Shown one piece after another: positions 48,340 through 60,000 of a DNA stretch of 64,000 nucleotides (positions within the stretch are counted from its first letter, which is position 1; each line of letters opens with the position of its first letter). Source of the DNA: Epiperipatus broadwayi. Taxonomy: Eukaryota > Onychophora > Udeonychophora > Euonychophora > Peripatidae. The stretch spans positions 62,001 through 126,000 of the forward strand of contig JAQFVV010006337.1 of the NCBI GenBank assembly GCA_028023455.1, read 5' to 3'. The position numbers and the translations under genes are program-made. A model generated the notes under the pieces. That model had not been told where the DNA came from, ran no database searches, and saw only the letters and a program-made list of their open reading frames with translations.

Positions 48340-49029
48340 GTGAGGAGCCCAGCACGTTATATATATATAGAAAAAAAATTTATGTATCTCACAGATAAAG
48401 CAGGGGAAACCAATATGTTGAATATTATTATGAGAAAGTTACAGGAGATGGAAGAAAGAATGGAATTAAGATTTGAGGAAATAAAGGAAAAACAGGATAT
48501 GTTGTTAGAGATGCAAAAAAAGCTAGAGGTTATAATGCTAGTAATAAAAAAGAAACTTGACAAGCAGTTAGGGGAAGGCAAAGAGGAAGAAAACTCAATC
48601 CGAAGAGAGGACAACCTAGAAGAAGGGCAAATGAAAGCTGAGATAGAAAAGAAAGAGGAAGTAAGAAAAAAGAAAGACCAAGTAGAGGAAAATAGTATAA
48701 TAGAAGACAAGGAGGATTCTGTTACATGCTCGATATCGCAGTCACAGGTAAACCAGTGCCTGAAAATTAGAGTGTTCACAGGGCAAATGGGCAATGCGCC
48801 AATTGAAAATTTAAAAAGCTTAGAAAGATATGTTGACTTTGATGAATGGGGAAGTAAGTGGGGACAAAAGATGCATGAAAGATACTTTACCATTAATGTA
48901 TGTGGAAGTAAGCGTGAACAAAGGATATATGTATGGAAAAAGAAGAGAAATTGCGAGGTGCCAAGTGAAAACTTAGAAGGCATAGAAAGATATTTTAACT
49001 TTAATGTAGGGGGAAGTAAGTGTGGATGA
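48340..49029 (+). CDS. Gag-like coiled-coil protein of an LTR element
   Basis: A 229-codon open frame starting MRSPARY at 48340. An alternative Met at codon 15 (48382, MYLTDKAG) may be the real start, since the first codons resemble untranslated AT repeat. Residues ~26-120 are a highly charged predicted coiled coil (LQEMEERMELRFEEIKEKQD, then many KE/EE pairs). Residues ~140-229 contain repeats ERYFTINVCGSK...QRIYVWKKKRN. A TGA stop at 49027-49029 interrupts the protein; the same frame continues to 49278 with a second near-identical repeat and then runs into the 3' LTR. No zinc knuckle is seen. Position between LTRs suggests a Gag; no sequence family is recognised. Confidence 0.62.
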   Translation: MRSPARYIYIEKKFMYLTDKAGETNMLNIIMRKLQEMEERMELRFEEIKEKQDMLLEMQKKLEVIMLVIKKKLDKQLGEGKEEENSIRREDNLEEGQMKAEIEKKEEVRKKKDQVEENSIIEDKEDSVTCSISQSQVNQCLKIRVFTGQMGNAPIENLKSLERYVDFDEWGSKWGQKMHERYFTINVCGSKREQRIYVWKKKRNCEVPSENLEGIERYFNFNVGGSKCG

Positions 49030-49113
49030 AAGATGTATGAAAGATATTTTCCCATTAACGTAGGTGGAAGTAAGCATGGACAAAGGATATATGTATGGAA
49101 AAAGAAGAGAAAT
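48868..49113 (+). repeat. In-frame ~162-bp tandem duplication inside the gag-like ORF
   Basis: The ~88-bp segment from AAAGATGCATGAAAGATACT to GAAAAAGAAGAGAAAT recurs at 49026-49112 with a few changes, so 162 bp, or 54 codons, were duplicated. One codon change produced the TGA between the copies. Confidence 0.85.
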
Positions 49114-49196
49114 CATGGGAATTTTTTTATGGATATAATTATTTTAGACCTCAAAATAAGTATACCCCATTTTGAAGTCTTTCCAACAGGGGGCAT

Positions 49197-49404
49197 TGTA
49201 ACAGTAGCTGGATTCAAACCCTGTTACAAGAAAGTGAAAAGTGCATATGCATTACCCTCAATACAGGTGTTATGGTGACTAGACAGCCATAGAAATTCCA
49301 TCTAGTCTTTGGTTAGGCTCACTTGTCCATTTCTTGAGATCTATATTATTTGGTTTAAGTTCACCAACATTGGATAAGACATGAGAAAGGGGTTGTCCAT
49401 TAAA
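49197..49404 (+). repeat. 3' LTR of the gag-only element
   Basis: Aligns with 47923-48129 with roughly ten differences, including a one-base insertion in GGTTAGGC versus GGTTGGC. Confidence 0.8.
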
Positions 49405-50714
49405 ATAGATATACAATATAATGAAATCTCACTGAATTTTAACTGATTTTTGCATTTTTCTGATTCTAAGTGCCTTTTTTTAAAATTAGATTGATAATGA
49501 GGGAATTTTTTTTTTTCTGAAACAATGAAGTAAATTTAACGATGAATAGAAAATAATTAATTTCAAACAAAAATAAGATGTTAGCTAGTGATATCTAGGC
49601 ATGTATTGGAAGGTATGATTTGGACAATTTGTAGTAAAAAAACAATTTTGAATACCTGCTCTTATCACATTATAAAAATGGTGCTTTCAAAGGCTGAAAA
49701 ATGTATGTGGTGCAGAGGAAAAAGTGGAAAAAATAGTATTGCCTGTAAAAATAATCTATCTAGAAGATTTCATTTTGCTACAAAATGAGAATTTATTAAT
49801 ATAGTTATCAAACACAATTTTAAATAATGAAAGATATTTTTCTGAGACTAGAAATATAACTATAATATAGATGTGATTAATGGTTAGTTTGATCATTAGA
49901 ATGTGTATCCCTGATTTTTTTTTCTATTTTCAATATACGAGGATTGATTAAGATGGTGAAGAAAAGTGATTCTTGACAAATGGAATTTTGTTGATAAAAC
50001 CCAGACAGTCTTTTTATAATAACAGTAATGTGGATTTTCCTGTTTATAAGTAGATAATGTTATTAAGTAAAAAATTGAGAATGGTGTATAATATTATTGA
50101 AGAAATTGGAATACTTTAATTATAGAAACTGAATAAAATGTAGCTCTTAAATCCAGTTGCATGGCAATAGAGTTTGTTTTCCTAAGTTTCCTGGTGTGAT
50201 TCACTATTATTTTAAACACAATAGTAGCTGTTGATGTGGCTGAATCTTTTTTTTTAGAATTTGGACAATAGAAGGAAAACAAGGGTTGAATTTTATCTTT
50301 AATGATATCAATTGTTTTGAAAAAGTAATGGGGCTATGGATATGGATCTAAATTTACCTAGTGGAGAAGAAAAAATATTTTTTAAGGAAGGGAACCATAA
50401 AAGTAGAATAGAGTTCTAGAATGTTCTGGATTTGTTTTGAAAAATTATGAATTAATTTGTAAAATATTGGAATAATAAAGTGGTTGAGACAGTTAAGTAG
50501 GAATCTAAGTATTGCATGAGATCCTGGATAAATATTATCAGAAATCCTGTTTAACTTGAAGGTAATTTGTGGTATATAATTCCATGATGTACATTATCAT
50601 ATCTAAAGAAAACCAGGCATAAGTTTGAGATAGAAATGACTTTGAAACTTAGATTTAAAATGAGTGTATAAGTGAAAGCATGTTTCTCTAGTTATAAAAT
50701 TTAAATCTTTCAAA

Positions 50715-50715
<1 letters not shown>
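49405..50715. other. AT-rich DNA, no gene recognised
   Basis: Short frames at 49588-49788 (+) and 50094-50282 (-) show no motif. The former includes CMWCRGKSGKNSIACKNNLS; its Cys spacing vaguely resembles a transposase zinc site, but this is too short to claim. Confidence 0.4.
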
Positions 50716-50769
<54 letters not shown>

Positions 50770-50824
50770 AATATATATATATATATATCTTCCGATATAT
50801 ATATATATAGATAGATAGATAGAT
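50716..50824. repeat. Compound (AT)n / (GATA)n microsatellite
   Basis: AT array with a TTCCG interruption, ending in a short GATA run. Confidence 0.92.
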
Positions 50825-51797
50825 ATTGACATCACTGATTTATAACTAATTATTCACTATATGTATCCCTTTAATCAGTTGTGGATATCTGTGAGATATT
50901 CAAAATTAGTTGAGTGTGTCTGTATTTCTGTTACAGGCTCATAAATAAAGAAAATAATGTTGCTATAAGGAAGATATTTTTTCCCTAATATAAAAATTTA
51001 GGTAAATGTAATGATGTTTATAAATGTGAAGCAGCACTCTACTGGATTTAATTTCATAAGATATGTTTAAATTTTTGATAGAACTGTTTCTGGTTTAGAG
51101 GACTTTAGAAGGAATTTAATTATAGTGTTAGGTATAAATGGGTTGCAATTTATTTTATTTTTTACTGGTATTAAAATGGGAGTGATGATAAAATAGAAAT
51201 CAGGGGAGTAGAAAAGATCTATTAGTGTGGAATGTTTTTGGTGTATAAAGAATAAGAATCAATGGAGAAGAATCCATCTTCACTTATGAACCTAGTGTTA
51301 ATTTGATGATACTTTCTAACAAAAACTGAATAAGGCATGTTAAATTTTCCAGTTAATTGAGTGTAGGTTAGTAGGAAAAAATTGGATTTATCTGTCTTAT
51401 TTGTCTCACATTAATTCAATTTTATTGTAAAAGTATAATGTGATTATAATTCTAATGAGATAAGTGTGATAAAATGTTAGCTACTATGCTCATATTGGAG
51501 TCAATGTATAAAATCTTAAAATATTTGAAAATTATGTATAATCATTTGTGTTATGGCTGCAGCAACAATGGACTGATATAACTTGGATATTTATGAGGGT
51601 TAATTTTTGAAATAAATATTTTTTCTCAGTGACAGTTGTTGATTGCAAACATGTGTAACGATGAGTTAATGTTCCTTATATTAATTTGTTTTCTATTTAG
51701 ATTCATTGAAATATAGTATGAATAAGATCATAAAAAAATTTTAAACCACTAAACATCACATGATCACCATTTCTTATACTTGCTCATAACTGTTATT
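50825..51797. other. AT-rich DNA, no gene recognised
   Basis: No feature recognised. Confidence 0.5.
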
Positions 51798-52120
51798 AAA
51801 ACAGGCAAAACTTTCCATACAGTAGTGCCACTCAGTGCAAGCCAGAGTAATAAATGGATGTCAGAAGGTTTGTGTATAAAACCCCTATCTAGTGCATACT
51901 CATCCAATATACCCTTACTAGTTTCTAGCTTGTGACTTTCATCAGTGAGAAGCCTTAGATCTGAGAGCACTGCATCTAGATCTTAGGATCTAATGCAATC
52001 CTCCAGCACCCATCTTTTATCTCTACTTAACTACAAAAACTATGAGAATAAAATTAAAAACACAATATTTTCAGTTCAAGATTTGAGTGGCACTACTGTA
52101 TGGAGATTTTTGCCTGTTTT
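51798..52120. mobile_element. Inverted-repeat element with internal hammerhead-like motif
   Basis: Terminal inverted repeats of 37 bp with two mismatches: AAAACAGGCAAAAC...ACTCA at the left and its inverse TGAGTGGCACTACTGTATGG...TGCCTGTTTT at the right. The ~250-bp interior is less AT-rich and contains a hammerhead-like core on the minus strand. No convincing target duplication, and no transposase or RT. A shorter relative lies at 63303. Whether it is a MITE or a derivative of a PLE end is open. Confidence 0.72.
51912..51949 (-). ncRNA. Hammerhead-like core, exact CUGAUGA box
   Basis: On the minus strand: CUCA, CUGAUGA, a 13-nt segment (AAGUCACAAGCUA) able to form a three-pair stem II with a bulge, GAAA, palindromic CUAG in the stem III position, then GUAAGGG. 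The two core boxes are exact and their spacing (13 nt) is close to the motifs at 17.6 kb (12) and 18.4 kb (11). Stem I is weak and the cleavage triplet would be GUA. Confidence 0.5.
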
Positions 52121-52744
52121 GAATATTGTTTTTCATTTAATGATTATTGCACTAAAAGTAAACCATTGTAATTTACCACTTTTTCTTGCAATAAAATGTT
52201 TGGAATGACCACTCTTGTTTTTAGAAGCTAAAAGTGTTATTTTTATTGGACATTTTGTTTCACATTCATCAAATTTAGATTATGTCATATTTGTAGTAGT
52301 TCTCATGTGTTTGTAATAATACAGAGGCAATGTAGTTAAAAATTATATATTTTTATTACCAATAAATACCAGAGATTTATATAGAATAGTGCACAAGTTC
52401 AATGAAAATTTACATCAATCTGGGAGTCTGTTTACCTAGAAAATAAAATTTAGCTGAAAACTGAAGATTAGTAACATAAGTAAAAATGAATTAAAGGTTT
52501 AGAAATGATGTCTGATACTAGAGTTAATCAAGCTAACATGATGATTGAAAATTAGTTTGCAATTATTTATAAGTAGTGTTTATATTTTTGTGTGGAATAA
52601 GTTAGTGCATTTAAAACTGTAATAGCAAGTATGATTATAAGGATGTAGCTATAATTAAGTAGATGAAATTTTAAAGAAATTAATTTAGTTATAATCTGTT
52701 TGTACTTGGACAAAGAATTGTATTTGTAAGAATCTTACATGAAA

Positions 52745-53515
52745 CTTCATATCTTGTTTACTAAATTATAAAATATTTGGTACTTGTGTGTTATCCTGTC
52801 TACTAAACTTGGCAAAAAAAAATTATTTAAATGTACACTTTCAGGGGCACACAAATTTCATTTAAAAGGTTTATCTCTTTTTTTATATATTATAATGTTA
52901 TGTTTTTAATTTTTTAAATGTTTATATTAATACAAATAATAGTAATAATAATAAAGTGGAAATATTATAATTAATTATATTTAACAAATAATAAATAAAA
53001 GGTAAATATTATAATGTGTAAACACTGATGACTTTATATATTAAAATAGTAATCAAATATATTCAACATTCTTTATAAAAAATGTACATAAAGATTGTTT
53101 CATGTATTTTTATATATAACATTTAAATGCTGATGCCTATATACATTAAAACAATAATCAAATATCCTCATTTATCCTTAATACATAATGCATATAAAGA
53201 TGTTTCATCATTTATAAAGAAGAGTGATGATATTTTATTACTGTTTTAATATATACAGACATCAGTGTTCACACATTATAATATTTATCTTTTATTTATT
53301 ATTGTAATTATAATTAATTATATTTCCACTATATTTTTTTCCATTAATATAAAAACAATACCTCTACTTGTCAGCTATTTTGTTTTTTTAACATTTATTG
53401 TATATTGTGAAACTGTATATTTAAAAAAAAATAGTCTGTCAAGCTTGGTAGACAACATAATGTACAAGTACCCAATATTTTTAATGTTATGAATGTAAAC
53501 AGAAATAAACTTATT
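52745..53515. mobile_element. Foldback element, ~770 bp, arms along nearly its whole length
   Basis: Left half matches the reverse complement of the right half with gaps. Examples: GTCTACTAAACTTGG (52798) versus inverted CCAAGCTTGGTAGAC-type sequence at 53440-53455; AATATTATAATGTGTAAACAC (~53004) versus the inverse of GTTCACACATTATAATATT (53266-53284); GTGGAAATATTATAATTAAT (52957) versus the inverse near 53315-53335. Overall arm identity is about 75-80%, so it is old. No open frame supports a transposase. Limits are approximate. Confidence 0.75.
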
Positions 53516-54199
53516 GTTAAAACAGAGGCTTTTTTTTTTTCAAATGCTTTTTAGACACTAACAATATTTTATATTTCATGATAAAAATTTGAGAATTAAT
53601 TTTAATGAATTTGTAATATGTTATAAAATTTTCATGTTGTAATAGTTAATTTGTTACCATGTTATGTCTATGACTTCGCTTGAAAGACTGGGACCTTGAA
53701 AGGTTTTTCATTCAAATCAGCCTTACATTGTTTTTTTTTTTCCTAGTATCCATTCATTCCAATATTATTCAGTAAATTGTTATCTATCTGGTATAGTTAT
53801 AGGGTAAAATAAGATTTGAAAAAAATCTCTGCAGAACTAATTAAATATCTGTTCTTGCAGTAGGCTATATAAAACCTGTTTTGTTCATTTTCTTCTTTTC
53901 TCTGTACATATAAATATATATAATTACAAAACTTGCACTCAAATATAAATAATATATCCAATACATATGTTGAATACATGCTTTATTATATACAATAAAG
54001 TTTGCTAATCAAATTATCCAAGTCTCTTATTTAGAATAAACGAAAAACCATTTTAGATGAAGCACTTAAAGTGATGAAATGGTCGTTGGTTTTCTCTGCA
54101 TATAGTTATGTGTCATTACATATTTTTATTAATTTACATATGCATAGTGTGATAAGACAACTTTATATATATATATGTGTGTACATGTAATTAAGAAGA
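53516..54199. other. AT-rich DNA, no gene recognised
   Basis: No feature recognised apart from short AT runs. Confidence 0.5.
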
Positions 54200-54825
54200 A
54201 TACTAACTCTCAGACAATAAACAAATACCATTCCGTATGTTAACAAAGGTTCGAGAATAGAATAAATCCATCTATTCTTTAAGCTCTTGATCTTTATAAG
54301 TTTACCTTAGCCAACAATGGTGGAAATTCCGAGTGAAATTTATATTCCAGCCAGATGTAAATAAAGCATTAATAATTACTGAACTAACAGCCAACTATAC
54401 AAGGATGAAAACAGAATTTTATTTTTAAAAACCTTATTTAACTAGTCAAATAAAAGTTAATAAATGTAATATGAAATTAAACATTAACATAACTTAATTT
54501 GTATAAAAATGAGAGCAATAAATCACTCTTCCTTATAAATAACACTGTATATTAACAAAGGAGGAAGACTAGAGTGGATCCACTAATTTCTTAAGGTTTT
54601 GTTGTTTATACAACGTTGCCTTCGTCCTATTATAGTTGATTTTGACTATTATTAATGTCATATTTCATCTAGATTATATATTAATTTTATTCTGAAATTC
54701 CACTAATGTTGGCAGAGATAATACCAATAGCTTAAAAAATTGAGGATCTCTTCTATCTTTGACCCTTTATTAATATACAGAGTGGTATTTATTCAGAGTC
54801 TAAGGCAGAGTGATTTATTACTGTT
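54200..54825. mobile_element. Cluster of inverted-repeat element ends
   Basis: Three related segments. 54200-54410 (+) carries TACCATTCCGTATGTTAACA, TTCTTTAAGCTCTTGAT and CAACAATGGTGGAAATTCC. 54512-54605 (+) carries AATCACTCTTCC, CACTGTATATTAACAAAGGA and TTTCTTAAGG. 54630-54825 (-) carries the inverse of all of these, including GAATTTCC-type AATTCCACTAATGTTGG and TTAATATACAGAGTGGTATT. The arrangement fits a TIR element inserted into, or recombined with, another copy of itself. No transposase. Confidence 0.62.
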
Positions 54826-56929
54826 AACTATATACTAATTAAGCTATGCTAATTTTAGTAGTAAAAGAGGTTACTCACTAGTAAATAGTTGCAATGTAGT
54901 AGAATGAATACTTGCACTAATAAAAACCAAATAAATTATATATATATAGAGAGAGGGAGAACAGAGAACAGAACTCTAATTGGATCTTTAGGAAGCAAGT
55001 AAAAATAACTGAAGACAGTAGATTGTCTACTTAATATAAAGATATCAAACTGAACGATTTCACATAGAAAAAAAATTGGAAGTAGACTGTGAGAAGAAAT
55101 GATATATAATTCTAAAGAAGGGTTAAATATTTATGCTTTCTCATAAAATAAGAATGATAAAAAAAAATCTGTACAAACATTTTCTTCTAAGTTATATACG
55201 ATATATATGCACATATATTTCTGCTATCTTCAAAGTCATATGTATGTAATGAGACAACCTAGCGTAGCCCAATTTAGTTTAAAAACTGATAATGATGACT
55301 AGAATAAATAATTTGAATATATATAATGTTTTATTTTTTAAACTTTTTCTTTTTAAATGCTTATTTGAATCAATGAGTATGCTTTTAAAGTGAAAAAAAA
55401 AATCTAAAAAAAAAAAGATAATCATTAAATAAATTAAAAAAATGGTCTTACAATTATATTAAAAAAAAACAACTTAAGTTCTCTGCCTGGAGGCAGGTTA
55501 AGATATTTAGGCAGTAGCATAATAAGAAGAGGTGATTTCTTTTTCTACTAATCTTTTCGCAGTCACACCGACAGTCGATATACATTTCTGACTTAATTTT
55601 AAACTGCAAAAAAAAATTAAATAATTAATATTAAGATTATTTACATTTTTATTGTTTATCAGCTCTTTATTAGTTTTATTTTGGCTAACATTTTTTTTTT
55701 TTGACTGTAAGGTTAATATATATATATATCAGCGCCATCTAGATTCTGTCCAATTTACATTGTTAGATGTACTTAAGGCCATACGTTTAAAAGATATATA
55801 AATAAAAATTTAATAAGATAAACCAATGTACAAATATAAGTGCTATTACCGTCATTGTTTTTTTTTTAAAAAAAAGTCAAATAGTTAGCATTGTTAATCC
55901 AATGAATTAATTCATTATTTATTAGTAAATGATTAAACTAATAATTAGTTCAAGTTACAATCCTTCAAGTATGAGTCAATCGCATTATTTTTATATTTAA
56001 ACAAAAAATTTGTTTATTATTATTTTAACATTTAAGTTGTTTCCGCCTGGAGCTATTATTAATTCATTTGCTAGTGACACGCGCACTAAAAAAAAAAAAG
56101 GTATTGGACACAAACGGTCTAACACCTATCTTGAAGGCAGACACGTGTTCACTTATCTGAGCTAGATTTAAAATGATGTAACATTAAGTAGAATATAATA
56201 ATTATTTACATTTAACTATTTTTTTTAATATCTTAATACAAAAAAAAAAATGTAGTGATTGACTATTTATATTTAATTATTTAATACATATTTAAAAGTT
56301 TAATTACGTATAAACGCACATGCATATTTATAAATATGACATATATCAGTACACACGTTTAATCAAAGTAACATATTCTTTGCGCAAGGTTTTTAATTGT
56401 AAGTAATAAATATTTTTTCCAGCCATAAACTAAAATGTAAACAGCTAGGGATGTTCGCTGAGCATTATGCTTTTACTTTACATCATCTTTTAACAATTCT
56501 TAATAATTATTTTGCGCTTTGTCTGTAACGAAATTAAATTTTAAATGCATTAATTTTTACTAAAAATGTTAACCAAATTAGACGTCAAACTTTTATTTGC
56601 AAAAATCAATATACAGTTAAAATTCAATATAATTTTAATGACATTAAAATATTCTTCTACGGTTATATTATCAATAAAAATTAGCTATTTGTAACTAATA
56701 TCTCTCTCTATTCTCTCGTTTTTTCATCAGCCTCTTCCAAGATTATATAAGATTTTGTTTATAATATGATATTTTCTTCACACATAAATATCTCTTGATT
56801 TCATTAAAGTGTAATCTTATAATATGATATTTTCTTCACACATAAATATCTTTATGTTTTATTAAAGAAGTGTATAGACGTTATTATTATAGAAGTAATA
56901 ACAGAAGTCACATTTGAAAACGAACTATA
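54826..56929. other. AT-rich DNA with several homopolymers, no gene recognised
   Basis: Short less AT-rich pieces near 55485-55590 and 56040-56160 lack frames or motifs. A tandem duplication lies at 56750-56866. Confidence 0.45.
56750..56868. repeat. Tandem duplication, ~65 bp unit
   Basis: TATAATATGATATTTTCTTC followed by ACACATAAATATCT and a TTTCATTAAAG or TTTTATTAAAG end occurs twice in direct succession. Confidence 0.88.
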
Positions 56930-57030
56930 CTTCTTTCAGTTGTATTTATATATTGGACTATTTCCATCATCTAGTTTTGAGTATTGAATGTCTTTCACTC
57001 TATTATTCGTTTCATTCAGTATCACTAATT
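56930..57030 (+). repeat. Dispersed repeat, copy 2 (see 35650-35745)
   Basis: Shares AGTTGTATTT, GGACTATTTCCATCATCTA and TTGAATGTCTTT with the 35.65 kb copy, in the same orientation. Without that match it would be undistinguished. The plus-strand frame over it (56914-57147) is not supported as a gene. Confidence 0.6.
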
Positions 57031-60000
57031 CAGGGTCTATTATATTTTAAATACTTGTTTTATTTTATAATGCAGGTCTCTGATAATACAAAATTGAAAC
57101 TAATTTTTATAAGATACTTTTTTTTTTTAATTTGCCGCCATAATTAGAGCTATAAAATTTTAATTCTCAATTATTTTTTAAAATCTCATAAAATAAAAAT
57201 TAATATTTTTGGGCCACAATCATATGATTTCACATAATTAAAATTTTTAAAAAATAAAATAATTTGTATTTTTAAAACAATTGAAACAGCTTTAAGAATC
57301 ATGACATTTTAAATGTTACCATCAACATTTCTCCACGTTGTTTGATCCATAATAGGCTGATGTTCTTTCCCTCTGTTTTCCGGCAGTTTCTATTCATAAT
57401 TTTTCTTATTTCATTAATTTATTCTACATAATCTTTTTTGGGCATATTAACATTTTCAGAAATCTAGTTTTGAATTTTATTTGTCTATCTATTTTCATAT
57501 CTTCTTGAAACAACTCTATTTTGTGACTTTAGATCTATTCTTATTAATTCTATTCTTTAGTATATGGTCTGCTATCTCTGCATTGCTTTGTGTTAAAATT
57601 TCAAGACATACATTTGGAAGATCTTTACTAATCTTTATTTTTCATATATTAATACAACTATATTCTCAAAGCACTCCCTGTAAATTTAAGTTTACAATTA
57701 TTTTTATCTATTATGTTTCCTCAGTTATCTTAATAATGTGTCTATAGTGTTATAAATTTTAACTTCTAATTTAAATCAAATTTATCATGCCATAAGTCTC
57801 ATCATCAATAACACTACCATCTAAAGAAAAGCAGATGATACCTTATCAACTAAGAAAATTGCCATTTTTTAAATGTAAATTTTTATTGAATTGTTTTGCT
57901 GCACAGAATGCAATTCATGACATTGTTAATTTGAAAATAATTTCATAAAAATTATGTTGTTATCAATAATCAACATTAGTTGGCAAAATACTTCAAGTTT
58001 AAAAATATTCATTTATGGAAAAAAAAAAGAAAAGAGAGAGGCGATAATTCAATTTTTGTTTTTATTTGAAATAAAATATTAATGGCCTATTTTATCAAAA
58101 TAAAGTTAGATAATTTTTTGGCAAACTGTACTTTATTGCCTGGCACATTTGAAGCAGATGGCTGGTCCTTCTTTTATCAACACAGAAATTAATATTTTTT
58201 CAGAGAACATGTTATAGTATACATTGACTATGCTCTTTACTTTAAATAAAAATCTTAAACATTGGAAGTAATGATTAAAATTACATTAAATTGAATCACT
58301 CTTTCTCTCTTGGATGAATTTATATAAAAGGATATATAATTCAGCAAACATTGTTTTTTTTTCTTTCATAATAAATTGTTTATTTCTTTTATTGATTTGA
58401 TAATAGTACTAGCTCTTGATTAATTTTTATTATATATGATATAAAAAAAACTGCACATAGTTAACATATAATTGCAGAGCAGTTGGAGTTATACAATGAA
58501 GTTATCTTAAATTCATACATAAGATATTGAAACATTAGTTTATTAACTTGAACAGTATTTAAAAAATGTTGGTAGTTGGCTGGACATGTATAATCAAATA
58601 TTCTAATTGATAGATTATATTAATAGAAAATTAATTTGAGTATGGAATTATCAATACTATTTTGGGTCAATTTATTTGTTATGCATATACATATGAGTTC
58701 AAACTACAGCATTACAGAATGGATTACAATTATTGAATCTTGAACTGAAATTTTTTTTTCATTTTCTGAAAAACTGCTTTCACTTTTCAATCTTCATTTT
58801 AAATATTTTTAAATGATATAATATTTATTCTTATTTTTTCTTGATGGTCTTTAAAAATTTATATTTAGCTATCCCTCAAATATCTATCATTTTTCAGTTG
58901 CAATCATCATTTTATTTTTTGCCTCTCATTTTGTTTTTTCATAGTTATCATTTTAAATATTCCATTTTATAGATTTATTTTTTTTATTATTTATTTTATT
59001 GCCTTTATATTTTTTTGGTTCTTCAACAATTACATCAAAATTCTCAAATGTATTTATCTTGTTATTCTAGTTCTATTTTAAATGTTGGATAAATTTGTTG
59101 CTGTTGTTGTTTTAGTGTTATTTGAAGAATACACATGAGTAATTTATGGTATATTCTACAAACAGTTTCTAGTCGTAATTAAATCTATTTATACTTTTTT
59201 TCAGTTTTACCATATGCTGTAGGCTTAAATAATCACTAGATGCTAGATACAATGCTTATTAAATCCTTGTCCAATTCTGTTCTAACAATATCCCAAAATA
59301 ATTTCAGGTTTAGGAGTTTCGTAGAAAAAAAGTTTTGGATCTTCATTTAGTGCACCTGAATTTTCATTGATTCAATACATTTTTTTAGTATCAGTCACTT
59401 TTACTTTTCAATACTATTAACCTACTAGCCTGAAATACAAAAATACCTCAATGTTTTAAATTTATGGCAATTTGTTTGCATAGTTAGTATATCTCATAGC
59501 AATTTTTGCTTTTAATTTTTTTTTAATAAGTAGAAACATCTTTATCATTTGACTAGAATTTATATAAAATCAAAAAAATTACATTTTCAGCACATGCAAT
59601 ATTTTTCAGCAATAAAATCTATTCATCCCACTTTAGTTTACTGCAGCTTTAAATATTGATTTAATTAGCTCTTTTATTCAGCCCCTATAGATTATTTAAA
59701 TGCATATTAAGTGGTATAATTGGCATAGCATAAATAGACTTTGAACAGGATAACATTACCGGATAGCATTGTTCAATTAGAATAATGTTATATTTTTTAT
59801 ATTAAAACTAAAGTTTTACATCACTTAATACTAATTTTGTGAACTCTGATGTTTATGTGTTGAATCAATCAATCATTTAATTTCTTTAAAATATATTAAC
59901 AATAAAAAGATAATTAAATTCACAAAACTTTTTAATTATTCACTTGCTTTTATCTATAATAAAAAGTGCATATTATCTTAGTAGAATTTTCACTCAACTT

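Larger units (their letters stand above)
47923..49404 (+). mobile_element. Small LTR retrotransposon with gag-like ORF only
   Basis: About 1.48 kb between two ~207-bp LTRs that are nearly identical. A primer-binding-site-like stretch (TGGCTTTCCAACGTTTGGGG, from 48133) follows the 5' LTR and resembles a lysine-tRNA-type site. A purine tract (AACAGGGGGCAT, to 49196) precedes the 3' LTR. The 4-bp flanks ATAG (47919-47922 and 49405-49408) may be a target duplication. There is no protease, RT or integrase, so it would depend on another element. Near-identical LTRs suggest a fairly recent insertion. Confidence 0.8.

Noticed and set aside
48357-49055. 232-codon minus-strand open frame
   Set aside because: Antisense of the gag-like ORF, Ser/Phe/Leu-rich; the plus strand fits the LTR element orientation.
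56700-56745. Hammerhead-like TTTTTTCATCAGCC (minus: GGCTGATGAAAAAA)
   Set aside because: CUGAUGA is present but there is no GAAA box at the right distance with a stem II.
57481-57747. 88-codon putative membrane protein
   Set aside because: Hydrophobicity follows from T-rich composition; no family or context supports a gene.
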